Counted from the first letter of the stretch, positions 19,236 through 29,094 are shown. The stretch is 64,000 nucleotides of DNA from Alphaproteobacteria bacterium PA2 (GCA_002256425.1 NKIZ01000001.1:1957001-2021000), one strand, 5' to 3'. Program-made: numbers and translations. The notes: generated from the sequence alone by a model not told the origin.

Positions 19236-22200
19236 TCAGCCAGCGAGGCGGGCCAGTTCCGCAAGGACCTTTTCAGCCGCATTGAGCCGCTGCACAGGCG
19301 TTTCCCACTCGCCCTTCACGACCACCTTCTGGTCGGGACGGATGCGCCAGGCCACCTGGTTCTTCTGGACGAACTGGACCAGGGCCAGCGGATCCTTGAA
19401 GGTGTCATTGCGGAAGGTGACCACTGCACCCTTGGGACCGACATCGATCTTGGCGACATTGGCTTCGCGGCACAGGCCCTTGATGGCGACGACCTTCAGC
19501 AACTGGGCCGCTTCCGCTGGTAGCGGACCGAACCGGTCAATGAGTTCCGCGGCCAGGGCTTCGCGGTCTCCGGACTTCTCGGCGTCTGACAGGCGGCGAT
19601 AGAGGGCCAGCCGGACATTGAGGTCGGGCACATAGGCCTCAGGGATGAGCACCGCGGCCCCGGTGTTGATCTGGGGCGACCATCCGCGATCAGAGGTCAG
19701 CCCTTCCTTGCCGATCCGCTCCTGCAGTTCGGCCACAGCATCCTCGAGCATCTGTTGATAGAGCTCGACGCCGATCTCGCGGATATGTCCCGACTGCTCC
19801 TCGCCCAGCAGGTTGCCACCGCCCCGCTGGTCAAGGTCGTGACTGGCCAGCTGGAACCCTGCGCCCAGACTGTCCAGGGACTGCAGGACCTTCAGGCGGC
19901 GCTCCGCCGACAGGGTGATCTGCTTTTCGGCCGGCGTGGTCATGTAGGCATAAGCCCTGGCCTTGGCCCGGCCGACCCGACCGCGCAGCTGATACAGCTG
20001 GGCCAGACCAAACATGTCGGCGCGGTGGATGATCAGGGTGTTGGCGGTTGGAATGTCCAGCCCACTTTCCACAATGGTGGTGGAGAGCAGGACATCGTAC
20101 TGGCCGTCATAGAAGGCGGTCATGACCTCTTCCAGCTGGGTCGGAGCCATCTGGCCATGGCCGACCACAAACCGGACTTCCGGCACCTGCTCGCGCAGGA
20201 ATTTCTCCAGATCGGTGAGGTCCGAGATCCGCGGCACCACATAATAGGCCTGGCCGCCGCGGTACTTCTCCCGCAGCAGGGCTTCACGGATGACGATGGG
20301 ATCAAAGGGCGTGATGTAGGTCCGCACAGCCAGGCGATCCACCGGGGGCGTGGCGATGATCGACATTTCCCGAATGCCAGACAGCGCCATCTGCAGTGTC
20401 CGCGGGATGGGCGTCGCCGTCAGGGTCAGCATGTGCACGTCGGCGCGAAGCTCTTTCAGCTTCTCCTTGTGCTTGACCCCGAAGTGCTGCTCCTCGTCGA
20501 CAATAACCAGGCCGAGGTTGTGGAATTCCACCTGTTTGGACAGGACGGCATGGGTGCCGACCACAACCTCGATCTCCCCCTTCTTGAGGTTCTCGCGGGT
20601 CTCGGCGGCTTCCTTAGCGGGAACCATCCGCGAAAGCCGTCCGATCTTGATGGGCCAGCCCTGGAAGCGTTCGGTGAAGGTCTTGTAATGCTGGCGGGCC
20701 AGCAGTGTCGTCGGCGCGACAATGGCGACCTGCATGCCGCTCATGGCCGCAACGAAGGCGGCGCGCAGGGCGACCTCCGTCTTGCCAAAGCCCACATCGC
20801 CACAGATCAGCCGGTCCATCGGCTTGCCGGAGGTCAGATCCTCCAGGATGTCGCCAATGGCTGCGAGCTGGTCGTCGGTTTCCTCATAGGGGAAGCGCGC
20901 ACAGAATTCGTCGAAGACCCCATGAGGCGGATCCACGGGATCTGTCGACTTCATGGCCCGCTCGGCGGCTATGCGGATCAGGCCCTCGGCCATGTCGCGC
21001 AAGCGAGCCTTGGCCTTGGCCTTTCGGGCCTGCCAGGCCGCGCCGCCCAGGCGATCCAGCTGGACGCCATCGCCCTCTGCGCCATAGCGGGTCAGCAGGT
21101 CAATGTTCTCAACCGGCAGGTATAATTTCGCCTCACCGCCGTAGTGTAATTCCAGGCAGTCGTGCGGCGCCCCTTGCACCTCAAGGGTTTTCAGGCCCGC
21201 ATAGCGGCCAATGCCATGGTCAATGTGGACGACCAGATCACCCTGGGTCAGTGACGAGGCTTCCGCCAGGAAGTTGGAGGCCCTGCGCTTGCGGCGGGGT
21301 CTGGCCAGTCGGTCGCCGAGGATGTCGGTCTCGGAAATAACCGCCAGATTGTCGGTTTCGAAGCCGGCCTCCAGGGGCAGGACAACCCGCTGGGGTCGCT
21401 TCGGGTTCGCGGCCTTGGCGGCGTCCCAGTAAGGCGCATAGGCGACGCCTTCCAGGCCATGATCAGCCAGCATGACGCCCAGTCGCTCGGAAGAGCCCTC
21501 TGACCAGGACGCAAACAGCACCCGCTTGCCGGACGCCGCCAACCGGTTGGCGTGATCCGCCGTGGCCTGGAAAAGATTCACCGAGTCCTGCTGGCGTTCG
21601 GCCACAAAGGTCCGGCCAAGGCGGGCGCCCAGGTCCATGACATTGTCGCCGCCGGCGGTCTGGAAACCGGAAAAGCGCCGGGTCGCCCGCACAGCCAGGG
21701 CCTGGGCCCATTCAGCGTCTGTCAGGTAAAGGGCTTCCGGCGGAAGGGGATGATAGTGAACCTTGCGGTCGGCCTGGGACCGGGCGTCATGGGCGTCGAT
21801 GATCATCGCCATGCGCTCATCCCGGGCCTCGCCGGCCAGGTGGTCCAGAGCGATCAGGGTGTCCGGCGGCAGATAGTCGAAAAGGGTCGCCATTTCCCCG
21901 TAGAACAGGGGCAGCCAGTGTTCCATCCCTGCCCGACGACCGCCCCCGGTGACGGTTTCATAGAGTGGATCTCCGCCCGGCGCGCCAAACGCCTCCACAT
22001 ATCCCCGGCGGAATCGGGAAATGGACTCAGCATCCAGAAGGGCCTCGCTGACCGGCAGCAGCGTCACATCCTTCAACTGCCTGGTGGACCGCTGGGTTTC
22101 TGGATCGAAACCCCGGATGGATTCAAGGGTGTCGCCAAACAGGTCCAGACGGACCGGCTCTTCTGCATTCGGCGGGAAGACATCGATGACGCCGCCGCGG

Positions 22201-22727
22201 ATGGCGAACTCGCCCCGTTCCGAGACCGTCGACGCCCGCTGATAGCCATTGATGGCGAAGTAGCGCTCCAGGACGGAAATCTCGACCACGTGCCCAACCC
22301 TGGCCGACCATGTGGCGTCCCGGACCGAACTGATGGGAGGCGCGCGCTGGATAATGGCCGGGATGGTGGTCACCAGCAGGGTAGGTCTGGAGCCTGAAAT
22401 TCCCTGCCCCAGCCGCGCCAGGGTCGTCATGCGTTGGGCCGCGACTCCAGCCGACGGACCTATGCGGTCGTAGGGCAGACAATCCCAGGAAGGAAACGTA
22501 ATGATCTCAAGGCCTGGGGAGAAGAAGCTCATGGCGTCGACAAAGGCCGACAGCCGCGATCCGTCCCGGGCGACGAACAGGCTCAGGCCACCACGGGCCT
22601 TTATGATATCCGCCATGACCAGGGCGTCATAGCCTTCCGGCGCCCCGGCAAGATCAAGCCGCCCCGGATCCTGGGTGACCCGACGCATGTCCGCTGCAGT
22701 GACGCCGCGGACGTCCTCAGCCGCCAT
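19236..22727 (-). CDS. mfd: Transcription-repair coupling factor Mfd
   Basis: About 1163 residues, the normal length. Visible in order are the UvrB-homology N-terminal region (FFSPGLEIITFPSWDCLPYDR), the RNA-polymerase-interacting domain (LTQGDLVVHIDHGIGRYAGL), the RecG-like translocase with Walker A GDVGFGKTEVALRAAF, DEEQHFGV, TATPIPRTL, and motif VI QLRGRVGRAKARAYA, then the C-terminal TRCF domain. It removes stalled RNA polymerase and recruits UvrA. The gene overlaps the end of sdhE; an in-frame TTG at 22739 and the ATG at 22727 are both possible starts, and I take the ATG. It is convergent with popA across 74 bases. Confidence 0.97.
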   Translation of the reverse strand: MAAEDVRGVTAADMRRVTQDPGRLDLAGAPEGYDALVMADIIKARGGLSLFVARDGSRLSAFVDAMSFFSPGLEIITFPSWDCLPYDRIGPSAGVAAQRMTTLARLGQGISGSRPTLLVTTIPAIIQRAPPISSVRDATWSARVGHVVEISVLERYFAINGYQRASTVSERGEFAIRGGVIDVFPPNAEEPVRLDLFGDTLESIRGFDPETQRSTRQLKDVTLLPVSEALLDAESISRFRRGYVEAFGAPGGDPLYETVTGGGRRAGMEHWLPLFYGEMATLFDYLPPDTLIALDHLAGEARDERMAMIIDAHDARSQADRKVHYHPLPPEALYLTDAEWAQALAVRATRRFSGFQTAGGDNVMDLGARLGRTFVAERQQDSVNLFQATADHANRLAASGKRVLFASWSEGSSERLGVMLADHGLEGVAYAPYWDAAKAANPKRPQRVVLPLEAGFETDNLAVISETDILGDRLARPRRKRRASNFLAEASSLTQGDLVVHIDHGIGRYAGLKTLEVQGAPHDCLELHYGGEAKLYLPVENIDLLTRYGAEGDGVQLDRLGGAAWQARKAKAKARLRDMAEGLIRIAAERAMKSTDPVDPPHGVFDEFCARFPYEETDDQLAAIGDILEDLTSGKPMDRLICGDVGFGKTEVALRAAFVAAMSGMQVAIVAPTTLLARQHYKTFTERFQGWPIKIGRLSRMVPAKEAAETRENLKKGEIEVVVGTHAVLSKQVEFHNLGLVIVDEEQHFGVKHKEKLKELRADVHMLTLTATPIPRTLQMALSGIREMSIIATPPVDRLAVRTYITPFDPIVIREALLREKYRGGQAYYVVPRISDLTDLEKFLREQVPEVRFVVGHGQMAPTQLEEVMTAFYDGQYDVLLSTTIVESGLDIPTANTLIIHRADMFGLAQLYQLRGRVGRAKARAYAYMTTPAEKQITLSAERRLKVLQSLDSLGAGFQLASHDLDQRGGGNLLGEEQSGHIREIGVELYQQMLEDAVAELQERIGKEGLTSDRGWSPQINTGAAVLIPEAYVPDLNVRLALYRRLSDAEKSGDREALAAELIDRFGPLPAEAAQLLKVVAIKGLCREANVAKIDVGPKGAVVTFRNDTFKDPLALVQFVQKNQVAWRIRPDQKVVVKGEWETPVQRLNAAEKVLAELARLAG

Positions 22728-23010
22728 GATCTTCGCCAAGGTTCATGTAAACCTGATCGCGGAAAGCACGGATTTGCTGAAGGATTTCACCGCTGGCCTC
22801 AGGCGGCTCAACCGTCTTTTCCACAATCCACTCGTAGAGATCCTGATCGGGAAACTCCAGCAGGGCCTCAAGCTCGTCCAGCTGGACGGCGTCGAAATCC
22901 TGGGCATGGAGATCCACGAACGGCCCCAGTATGAGGTCCGCTTCCCGGAAGCCCCGGCGCCAGGCCCGGAACTTCAATCGCTTTCGTCGTGTCTCGAGAT
23001 TGTTCAACAT
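22717..23010 (-). CDS. sdhE: FAD assembly factor SdhE (succinate dehydrogenase flavinylation)
   Basis: 97 residues from the ATG at 23010. The sequence TRRKRLKFRAWRRGFREAD contains the RGxxE core of SdhE/Sdh5 (YgfY) and is followed by LDELEALLEFPDQDLYEWI, the typical five-helix pattern. It assists covalent attachment of FAD to SdhA and related flavoproteins in the cytosol. Its last codons overlap the start of mfd, suggesting translational coupling, and it is divergent from recG with only 60 bases between the starts. Confidence 0.92.
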   Translation of the reverse strand: MLNNLETRRKRLKFRAWRRGFREADLILGPFVDLHAQDFDAVQLDELEALLEFPDQDLYEWIVEKTVEPPEASGEILQQIRAFRDQVYMNLGEDHGG

Positions 23011-23070
23011 GAGGAAGGGGCCGATATAGAGGGGGTCGCCCCCGAACACCAGAGCCCGTCTCCAGACTTC

Positions 23071-25146
23071 ATGCGCCCGCCCGTCCTGTTTCCGCTTTAT
23101 GCGCCGGTCGCCACATTGAAGGGCGTCGGCGCCCGAATAGCGCCCCTGCTGGAGAAACTGGCGGGGCCGATCGTCCGCGACGTCCTGTTCCTGAAGCCGC
23201 ACAGCCTGATCCGGCGGCGCCGGACAACTGTGGTCGAGGCGATCGAGGGCGAAGTCGAAACCCTGCTGGTCGAGATCGACGCCTATGTCCGCCCCCGCAG
23301 CGCGCAGCAGCCCTGGCGGATCAAGGCCTATGACGGCAGCGGAACGATCGACCTGGTCTTCTTCGGCGCCTATGCCGGTCAGCTGGAGGCGAAACACCCG
23401 GTCGGATCCCAGCGCTGGGTCTCCGGCAAGATCGAGCGCTATGGCCTGACCCTGCAGATGTCCCATCCGGATTACATGGTTGCCGCGGACAAGGTCGGCG
23501 ACATACCCGACATCGAGACTGTCTATCCCGCGACAGCAGGCCTTCCGGCCAGGACTGTCCGGAAATTCGTGCAGGAAAGCCTCAGCAAGGCCCCTGACCT
23601 CCCTGAGTGGCTCGATCCCGCATGGAAGGCCCGGGAGGCCTTGCCGGGCTGGAGAGAGGCCCTGACGCAGCTCCATACGCCGAGGTCCGAGAATGACCTC
23701 ACCGAACAGACACCCCATGCGCGCCGACTGGCCTATGACGAACTTCTGGCGCACCAGCTGGCCATGGCCCAGCGCAAGGCTGCGCGGCGGCGATCTCCCT
23801 CAGCAAAAATCACGGCAAGCGCCCTGGCCGACAGGGTCGAGGCCGCCCTGCCCTTCCGCCTGACGGGGGCGCAGATCCGGGCGCTTTCGGAATTACGTGG
23901 AGACCTGCAATCCGGGGAAAGGATGAGCCGCCTGCTGCAGGGGGATGTGGGATCAGGCAAGACCGTGGTCTCCATGCTGGCCCTGGCCGATGTCGCCGCT
24001 GGCGGCGGTCAGTCAGCCATGATGGCGCCGACGGAGATCCTGGCCCGGCAACACTATGAAACCCTGGCCGCCCCCCTTGCGGCGCAGGGGATCAAGGCCG
24101 TCCTCCTGACCGGGCGGGACAAGGGCTCGGGGCGCAATGACAAGCTCGCCGATCTGGCCTCCGGGGCCGCCCAGGTCGCCGTTGGCACCCACGCCCTTTT
24201 CCAGACTGACGTGGTCTTTCATAACTTACAGCTGGCTGTGGTGGACGAACAGCACCGGTTCGGCGTGGCGGAACGCCAGAGGCTTCAGGCAAAGGGCGAA
24301 GCGGTACACCTCCTGGCCATGTCGGCGACCCCTATTCCCCGCACCCTCGAGCTGACCCTCTATGGCGATCTTGATGTGAGCCGGATCGATGAAAAGCCTC
24401 CGGGTCGGACTCCGGTCGTCACCCGCGCCGTGCCCATGACACGGGTTGGCGAAGTGGAAGGCCGCCTGCGTCAGGTGGTCCAGGAGGGGGCCCAGGCCTT
24501 CTGGATCTGCCCTCTGGTCTCGGATTCAGAGCTGGTGGACCTGAAGGCGGCTGAGACCCGGGCGGCGGAGCTGCGGGCCCAGATCGGGTCTGGGGTTGGC
24601 CTTGTACACGGCAAGATGTCGGGCCCTGACAAGGACGCCGTCATGGCCGATTTCGCCGATGGAAAGATCCAGGTTCTGGTGGCCACAACCGTGGTCGAGG
24701 TCGGGGTCAACGTCCCCAACGCCACCATCATGGTCATTGAACAGGCCGAGCGGTTCGGCCTGGCCCAGCTGCACCAACTCAGGGGCCGGGTTGGCCGGGG
24801 CCGTCGGGAAAGCGCCTGCATCCTGCTCTATGATCCGCCACTTTCAGAAACGGCACAGAAGCGTCTCGATATTTTGAGGCGAACAGATGATGGGTTCAGG
24901 ATTGCCGAGACCGATCTTGAATTGCGTGGCGGCGGAGACTCCCTGGGCCTGAAACAGTCCGGATTTCCGGCCTACGTCTTCGCCAACCCCATCGCCCACA
25001 GGGACCTGATCCTGACGGCTGGTGACGATGCAAGATTGATCCTGGCGCGGGACCCCGACCTTTCAAGCCAGCGGGGCCAGGCCCTGCAGATCCTGCAGGA
25101 ACTATTCGACTGGCGACCCGGAACCGTCCTCAAGGACGCGGGATAG
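23071..25146 (+). CDS. recG: ATP-dependent DNA helicase RecG
   Basis: 691 residues from the ATG at 23071 (E. coli RecG has 693). The N-terminal wedge domain with an OB fold (about 50-150) is followed by Walker A GDVGSGKTVVSML, DEQHRFGVAERQRL, motif III MSATPIPRTLELTLYG, motif V TTVVEVGVNVPNA and motif VI QLRGRVGRGRRESACIL, then the TRG-type C-terminus. It reverses stalled forks and processes branched DNA. The open frame continues upstream to 22675 but those codons are antisense to mfd and sdhE. Its 3' end overlaps the converging SnoaL-like gene by 17 bases. Confidence 0.97.
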   Translation: MRPPVLFPLYAPVATLKGVGARIAPLLEKLAGPIVRDVLFLKPHSLIRRRRTTVVEAIEGEVETLLVEIDAYVRPRSAQQPWRIKAYDGSGTIDLVFFGAYAGQLEAKHPVGSQRWVSGKIERYGLTLQMSHPDYMVAADKVGDIPDIETVYPATAGLPARTVRKFVQESLSKAPDLPEWLDPAWKAREALPGWREALTQLHTPRSENDLTEQTPHARRLAYDELLAHQLAMAQRKAARRRSPSAKITASALADRVEAALPFRLTGAQIRALSELRGDLQSGERMSRLLQGDVGSGKTVVSMLALADVAAGGGQSAMMAPTEILARQHYETLAAPLAAQGIKAVLLTGRDKGSGRNDKLADLASGAAQVAVGTHALFQTDVVFHNLQLAVVDEQHRFGVAERQRLQAKGEAVHLLAMSATPIPRTLELTLYGDLDVSRIDEKPPGRTPVVTRAVPMTRVGEVEGRLRQVVQEGAQAFWICPLVSDSELVDLKAAETRAAELRAQIGSGVGLVHGKMSGPDKDAVMADFADGKIQVLVATTVVEVGVNVPNATIMVIEQAERFGLAQLHQLRGRVGRGRRESACILLYDPPLSETAQKRLDILRRTDDGFRIAETDLELRGGGDSLGLKQSGFPAYVFANPIAHRDLILTAGDDARLILARDPDLSSQRGQALQILQELFDWRPGTVLKDAG

Positions 25147-25489
25147 GCGGGTCGTAGCAGGCGCTTGCACGGACCACCTTGCCATCGGGACCGAACTCGA
25201 AGGTCTCGGCCACGGCCTGACCCCGGTGATTGGCGTACTGGATCGTCAAGGCCTCGTATCCGACCAGTATCCGGTCAAGCTTGAATTCGAGGCCCGGCTG
25301 GGCCGCAAGTCCAGCGCCCCAATAGGCCCGCAAGGCGTCAAGTCCCACGACACGGCCAGTACCAACCCTGGCGGCGGCGACGGGGGAGAGAAAGATGACA
25401 TCCTCGGCATAGTGTCCAAGGATCGCTTCAAGGTCATGGCTGTTCCATGCCTTGATCCAGTGGTCGGCAAACGTCTCGGCGTCGATCAT
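25130..25489 (-). CDS. SnoaL-like / NTF2-fold small protein
   Basis: 119 residues. The pattern FADHWIKAWNSHDLEAIL...YAEDVIFLSP, followed by GLDALRAYWGAGL and the closing strands (ILVGYEALTIQY, AETFEFGPDGKVVRASACY), is the usual layout of the SnoaL/DUF4440 branch of the NTF2 fold. These proteins are small cone-shaped barrels used as isomerases, hydrolases or binding modules; nothing here fixes the function. The gene starts in an ATGA overlap with the DUF3089 gene and is the last member of the kdsA operon run. Its end overlaps the 3' end of recG. Confidence 0.8.
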   Translation of the reverse strand: MIDAETFADHWIKAWNSHDLEAILGHYAEDVIFLSPVAAARVGTGRVVGLDALRAYWGAGLAAQPGLEFKLDRILVGYEALTIQYANHRGQAVAETFEFGPDGKVVRASACYDPPIPRP

Positions 25490-26586
25490 GGCTTGGAGGC
25501 TCTCCTCCGCCAGGCCTCGATCCTCGCCTTCGCATCGGCCTCAAGATCTGCGTAGAAGAGATTGTAAGCATGAACCTTCTGGCGATCCGCCCAGGATCCT
25601 GAAGGGCGCAACATGCCTGATTTCGGGCGCGCCACCTTCAGCACGCCGTCCTGGCAGGTGGCGGAAATGACCCGACTTAGGAATGGAGGCCGGACACCCC
25701 ATTCCAGGCCGGTGGCGTTGGCGGCGCCCAGGGCCAGGCGCGCAGGCGCAGACTGGTCGGTCGTTGCTCCCAGAATGGGGTTGAAGCACAGGGGCTTCCG
25801 TCCCTTCAAATTCTCCAGATCCCCACCCTGCGCCCAGACAAGGGAGCGATTGTGTATGTCCTGCGCAGCGGCAATGTCCGTGTCGAAAGCCGAAGCCCAG
25901 GCCGCCAGACACCCAGGCTCATTTCGCGTCTGACACGGCGCAATGGGCGGCGAATTCGCGGGGGTTACCGCTTCAATCATATAGGCGGCCGCCAGACGGC
26001 TGCGGACCTCGGGGCGCATGGCCACCTGTTCTGCAAGCAGTCGGGCTGCCAGGGTGCCACCCTGCTCCACCCCGACGATCAGGAACGGCCGCCCATGATT
26101 GTCGTTGGCCAGATAGTGGGCGAATGCCGCGGCCACATCGCCATAGGCGAACTTACGGGCCTCCCTGGCGTCCTCCCGCAGGGTTGTCAGGGTATAGAGG
26201 CTGGCCTGCCGGTAACGGGGGGCATAGATCCTCCCTGCCCGCTCGAAGGGACCGACATAGTTCGGCGCGACCACCCGACGGAACCAGCGGTCAGCCTGCT
26301 CGTTGTCAATGGGCGCGTTCCAGTGTCGTCCGCCGTCGAAGGTCGTAGGCGAGATGAAGAAGATGTCCGCCTCATGCCGGTCCTGCGAGCCTGCTGGCCT
26401 TATGGCCCAGGCTGACGCCCTGGCGTAGTCAGGGGCCGGCGGGGGGCGATAGATCTGGAAGGGCTCCTGCGGATCCAGGGCAGCCCGCAATATGTCGTCG
26501 CCCCAGATCATGCCGCCGACGCCGATCAGGGCCGAGACAAGGGCAACGGCTAGGATCAGGGCGCGTCTGGGGCTGGATTGCGGCAT
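25486..26586 (-). CDS. DUF3089 (alpha/beta-hydrolase-like) membrane-anchored protein
   Basis: 366 residues. An N-terminal hydrophobic helix (ALILAVALVSALIGVGGMI) anchors or exports it. The body matches DUF3089: ADIFFISPTTFDGG near the start, APRYRQASLYTL, AFAHYLANDNHGRPFLIVG and a C-terminal VHAYNLFYADLEADA. In alpha/beta hydrolases of this group the nucleophile elbow is usually GHSQG; here the equivalent segment reads VGVEQGG, with glutamate at the serine position, so classical serine hydrolysis looks unlikely. It begins four bases after the hldD stop and overlaps the SnoaL gene in ATGA, placing it firmly in the LPS-core operon. Function is unknown. Confidence 0.8.
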   Translation of the reverse strand: MPQSSPRRALILAVALVSALIGVGGMIWGDDILRAALDPQEPFQIYRPPPAPDYARASAWAIRPAGSQDRHEADIFFISPTTFDGGRHWNAPIDNEQADRWFRRVVAPNYVGPFERAGRIYAPRYRQASLYTLTTLREDAREARKFAYGDVAAAFAHYLANDNHGRPFLIVGVEQGGTLAARLLAEQVAMRPEVRSRLAAAYMIEAVTPANSPPIAPCQTRNEPGCLAAWASAFDTDIAAAQDIHNRSLVWAQGGDLENLKGRKPLCFNPILGATTDQSAPARLALGAANATGLEWGVRPPFLSRVISATCQDGVLKVARPKSGMLRPSGSWADRQKVHAYNLFYADLEADAKARIEAWRRRASKP

Positions 26587-26590
26587 GGGC

Positions 26591-27592
26591 TCAGCGATAG
26601 GGATCGTCAGTCGCGAGGTAGTTCTGCACGTAGTCCTTCACACCGTCTTCCAGAGCCGTGAAGGGCTGGTTGTAACCCGCCTCAGCCAGTCGGTTCATGC
26701 TGGCCTGGGTGAAGTACTGATACTTGTCCCGGATGGCCTCAGGCATGGGCGTGTACTCGATCTTCGGCGGGCGCCCTGCAGCCTGAAAGACCGAGGTCGC
26801 CAGATCAGCAAAGGTGCGCGCCTTGCCCGAGCCCAGATTGAAAACCCCGTTCACATGGGGTGATGCGCCCAGCCAGGCGACCACATCGGCCACGTCCCGG
26901 ACATAGACAAAGTCGCGCTCCTGGCCGCCATGGGCAATGCCCTCACGGTGCGACTCGAACAGCTGGACGGATTCACCACCCTGGACCTTCGGCCATATCT
27001 GGGCGGCGACGGACTTCATGGATCCCTTGTGCTCCTCATTGGGTCCGTAGACGTTGAAGAACTTCAGGCCCACCCACTGAGGCGGCGCATAGCCACGGGA
27101 GGCCTGGCGGGCTGCAAAATGATCAAACAGGGCCTTTGACCAGCCATAGGGATTGAGCGGGCGCAGGGCGGCCAGGGAGTCCAGATCGTCCCTGTCTTCA
27201 AAACCCAGGGCGCCGTCGCCATAGGTGGCCGCCGATGAGGCGTAGATCATCCTTCTCTGGCGGTCAGCGCACCAGCGGAACAGGTCCCGGCTGAGGGTGA
27301 AGTTTGAATGGATGATCTTGTCGGCGTCCGGCTCCATGGTGGAGGACACTGCCCCCATGTGGATGACCAGCTCCACGTCGCGCCAGCGTTGCTCCAGCCA
27401 GGCGAACATGTTCTCCGGCGCCACAAAGTCGCCGATCGGGTGCTTGGCGATATTCCGCCACTTGCCCAACTCAGCCTCGTGAAGCCAGTCACAGACCACC
27501 ACGTCCAGGGACGGATCCTGGGCCAGCTTGGCGACAATGTTCGAGCCGATGAATCCGGCGCCGCCTGTAACGAAGATGATGCGCCGGCTCAT
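26591..27592 (-). CDS. hldD: ADP-L-glycero-D-manno-heptose 6-epimerase
   Basis: 333 residues. Extended-SDR features include the dinucleotide loop VTGGAGFIGSNI, the HMGAVSSTME block, catalytic Tyr in NPYGWSK, and NVYGPNEEHKGSMKS, which is distinctive for HldD (RfaD). It converts ADP-D-glycero-D-manno-heptose to the L-glycero form used in the LPS inner core, with NADP retained in the enzyme. It overlaps the end of hldE in an ATGA and is followed after four bases by the DUF3089 gene, so translation of the three is linked. Confidence 0.96.
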   Translation of the reverse strand: MSRRIIFVTGGAGFIGSNIVAKLAQDPSLDVVVCDWLHEAELGKWRNIAKHPIGDFVAPENMFAWLEQRWRDVELVIHMGAVSSTMEPDADKIIHSNFTLSRDLFRWCADRQRRMIYASSAATYGDGALGFEDRDDLDSLAALRPLNPYGWSKALFDHFAARQASRGYAPPQWVGLKFFNVYGPNEEHKGSMKSVAAQIWPKVQGGESVQLFESHREGIAHGGQERDFVYVRDVADVVAWLGASPHVNGVFNLGSGKARTFADLATSVFQAAGRPPKIEYTPMPEAIRDKYQYFTQASMNRLAEAGYNQPFTALEDGVKDYVQNYLATDDPYR

Positions 27593-29049
27593 GACTTTCC
27601 GCCCTCGGTCATCCGGGCGATGGCCGCCGTTGTGGAATAGCCTTCAACGATCTCGGCCAGCCTGACTTCTCCACCCCAGGACTTGACCTCGGCGCCGCCG
27701 ACCACCTCGCTTTCGGCATAGTCGGCGCCCTTGATCAGTATGTCGGGCCGTGAGGCCTCGATCAGCTTCAGGGGGGTGTCTTCATCGAAGGGCACCACAA
27801 GGTCGACACACCCAAGACCTGCCAGCACCAGGGCGCGGCTCTCTAGGTCGTTGACCGGCCGGCCCTCGCCCTTAAGGGCCTTCACAGAGCGATCTGAATT
27901 CAATCCCACGATCAGCCTGTCGCACCAGGTCCGCGCCTGATTGAGATAGGCCACATGCCCGCGGTGCAGGATGTCAAAGCATCCGTTTGTAAAGCCGACC
28001 CTTTGCCCCCTGGCCCTCCAGCGGGCGACCTCTTCGGCCATGCGCTGTGGAGTGGCGATCTTGACCTCTGCCGAAGCCATGTGAGCCGAGAGGGAGGCTT
28101 CGATCATCTCGTCGGGGGTGACCGTGGCCGTGCCGACCTTGCCGACGGCTACACCGGAGGCAAGCATGGCGAAGGTGATGGCGTCTTCCATGGTGGCCTT
28201 GGCCGCCAGCGCCAGCCCCAGGGCCGCGATGGTGGTGTCACCTGCTCCGGAGGCGTCAAAGACCTCTCGCGGTACGCCGGGGAAATGCTGGACCGGCTTT
28301 CCGCGAACACCCAGGGAGATGCCTTTGGCGGCCCGGGTGACCAGAATGGCCTTGGCCTCGCAAAGGGTCAGGGCATGCTCAAGGGCGGCCTGGATTTCAT
28401 CATTGGTCCCGGTAGGCATGCCCGTGGCGTAGGCCAGTTCGGCGGCGTTGGGCTTGATGATGTCCACGGGACCGTAGCGCAAGAAACTGCGGGCCTTGGA
28501 GTCGACAATGACCATGGCCGCAGCCTCACGACAGGCAGAAATCACCGCGTCGGTTACGACGCCCTTGCCATAGTCGGAGATGATGATGACGCCGGCGCCT
28601 TCGGCCACATCCTTCACTGTGCGCACAAGCCTTTGGGCCACATCGCCCTCGGCAAGATGGCTTTCTTCCAGATCAACCCGCAGGAGTTGCTGGTTGCCGG
28701 AGACGAAGCGGGTTTTCAGGGTCGTCGGGCGGGAGGGGTCGGTGACCAGAAAGCCCTCTATGCCGGTCTCGCCGCCGATCAGACGCATGGCTTCATGACC
28801 CTCGGCGTCGCCGCCGACCATACCCACAAGGGCTACATCCCCCCCAAGGGCGGCGACATTGCGCGCGACGTTGCCGGATGCGCCCAGCATGACCAGTTCG
28901 CGGGTGCGCGCCAGAACCGGGATCGGCGCTTCAGGCGAGACGCGATGGACGTCGCCATAGACGAAACGGTCGACCATGATGTCGCCTACGCAGACGACCC
29001 GAACCCCTCTGAGGGTTTCGAGCAGCTTCTGGAGGACTGTAAAATCCAT
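27589..29049 (-). CDS. hldE: Bifunctional heptose-7-phosphate kinase / heptose-1-phosphate adenylyltransferase
   Basis: 486 residues from the ATG at 29049 (a second ATG lies six bases upstream). The N-terminal ribokinase-type domain (about 1-315) ends in the catalytic DASGAGDTTIAAL; the C-terminal nucleotidyltransferase (about 345-480) has FTNGCFDILHRGHVAYL with the HxGH motif and the late ADYAESEVVGG. It phosphorylates heptose-7-phosphate and, after dephosphorylation, adenylates heptose-1-phosphate. Both domains look complete. It lies 45 bases downstream of kdsA and overlaps hldD, so Kdo and heptose synthesis are encoded together. Confidence 0.96.
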   Translation of the reverse strand: MDFTVLQKLLETLRGVRVVCVGDIMVDRFVYGDVHRVSPEAPIPVLARTRELVMLGASGNVARNVAALGGDVALVGMVGGDAEGHEAMRLIGGETGIEGFLVTDPSRPTTLKTRFVSGNQQLLRVDLEESHLAEGDVAQRLVRTVKDVAEGAGVIIISDYGKGVVTDAVISACREAAAMVIVDSKARSFLRYGPVDIIKPNAAELAYATGMPTGTNDEIQAALEHALTLCEAKAILVTRAAKGISLGVRGKPVQHFPGVPREVFDASGAGDTTIAALGLALAAKATMEDAITFAMLASGVAVGKVGTATVTPDEMIEASLSAHMASAEVKIATPQRMAEEVARWRARGQRVGFTNGCFDILHRGHVAYLNQARTWCDRLIVGLNSDRSVKALKGEGRPVNDLESRALVLAGLGCVDLVVPFDEDTPLKLIEASRPDILIKGADYAESEVVGGAEVKSWGGEVRLAEIVEGYSTTAAIARMTEGGKS

Positions 29050-29094
29050 TGGCATCAGGGGGTCAGGTCCATGATAATTGCGGCCGCAAAAGCC

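Noticed and set aside
19755..21125. 456-codon frame opposite mfd
   Set aside because: Shadow of mfd, with no domain or ribosome-binding site.
22675..23070. recG start upstream of 23071
   Set aside because: Those codons lie opposite mfd and sdhE, and 23071 gives the usual RecG length and N-terminus.
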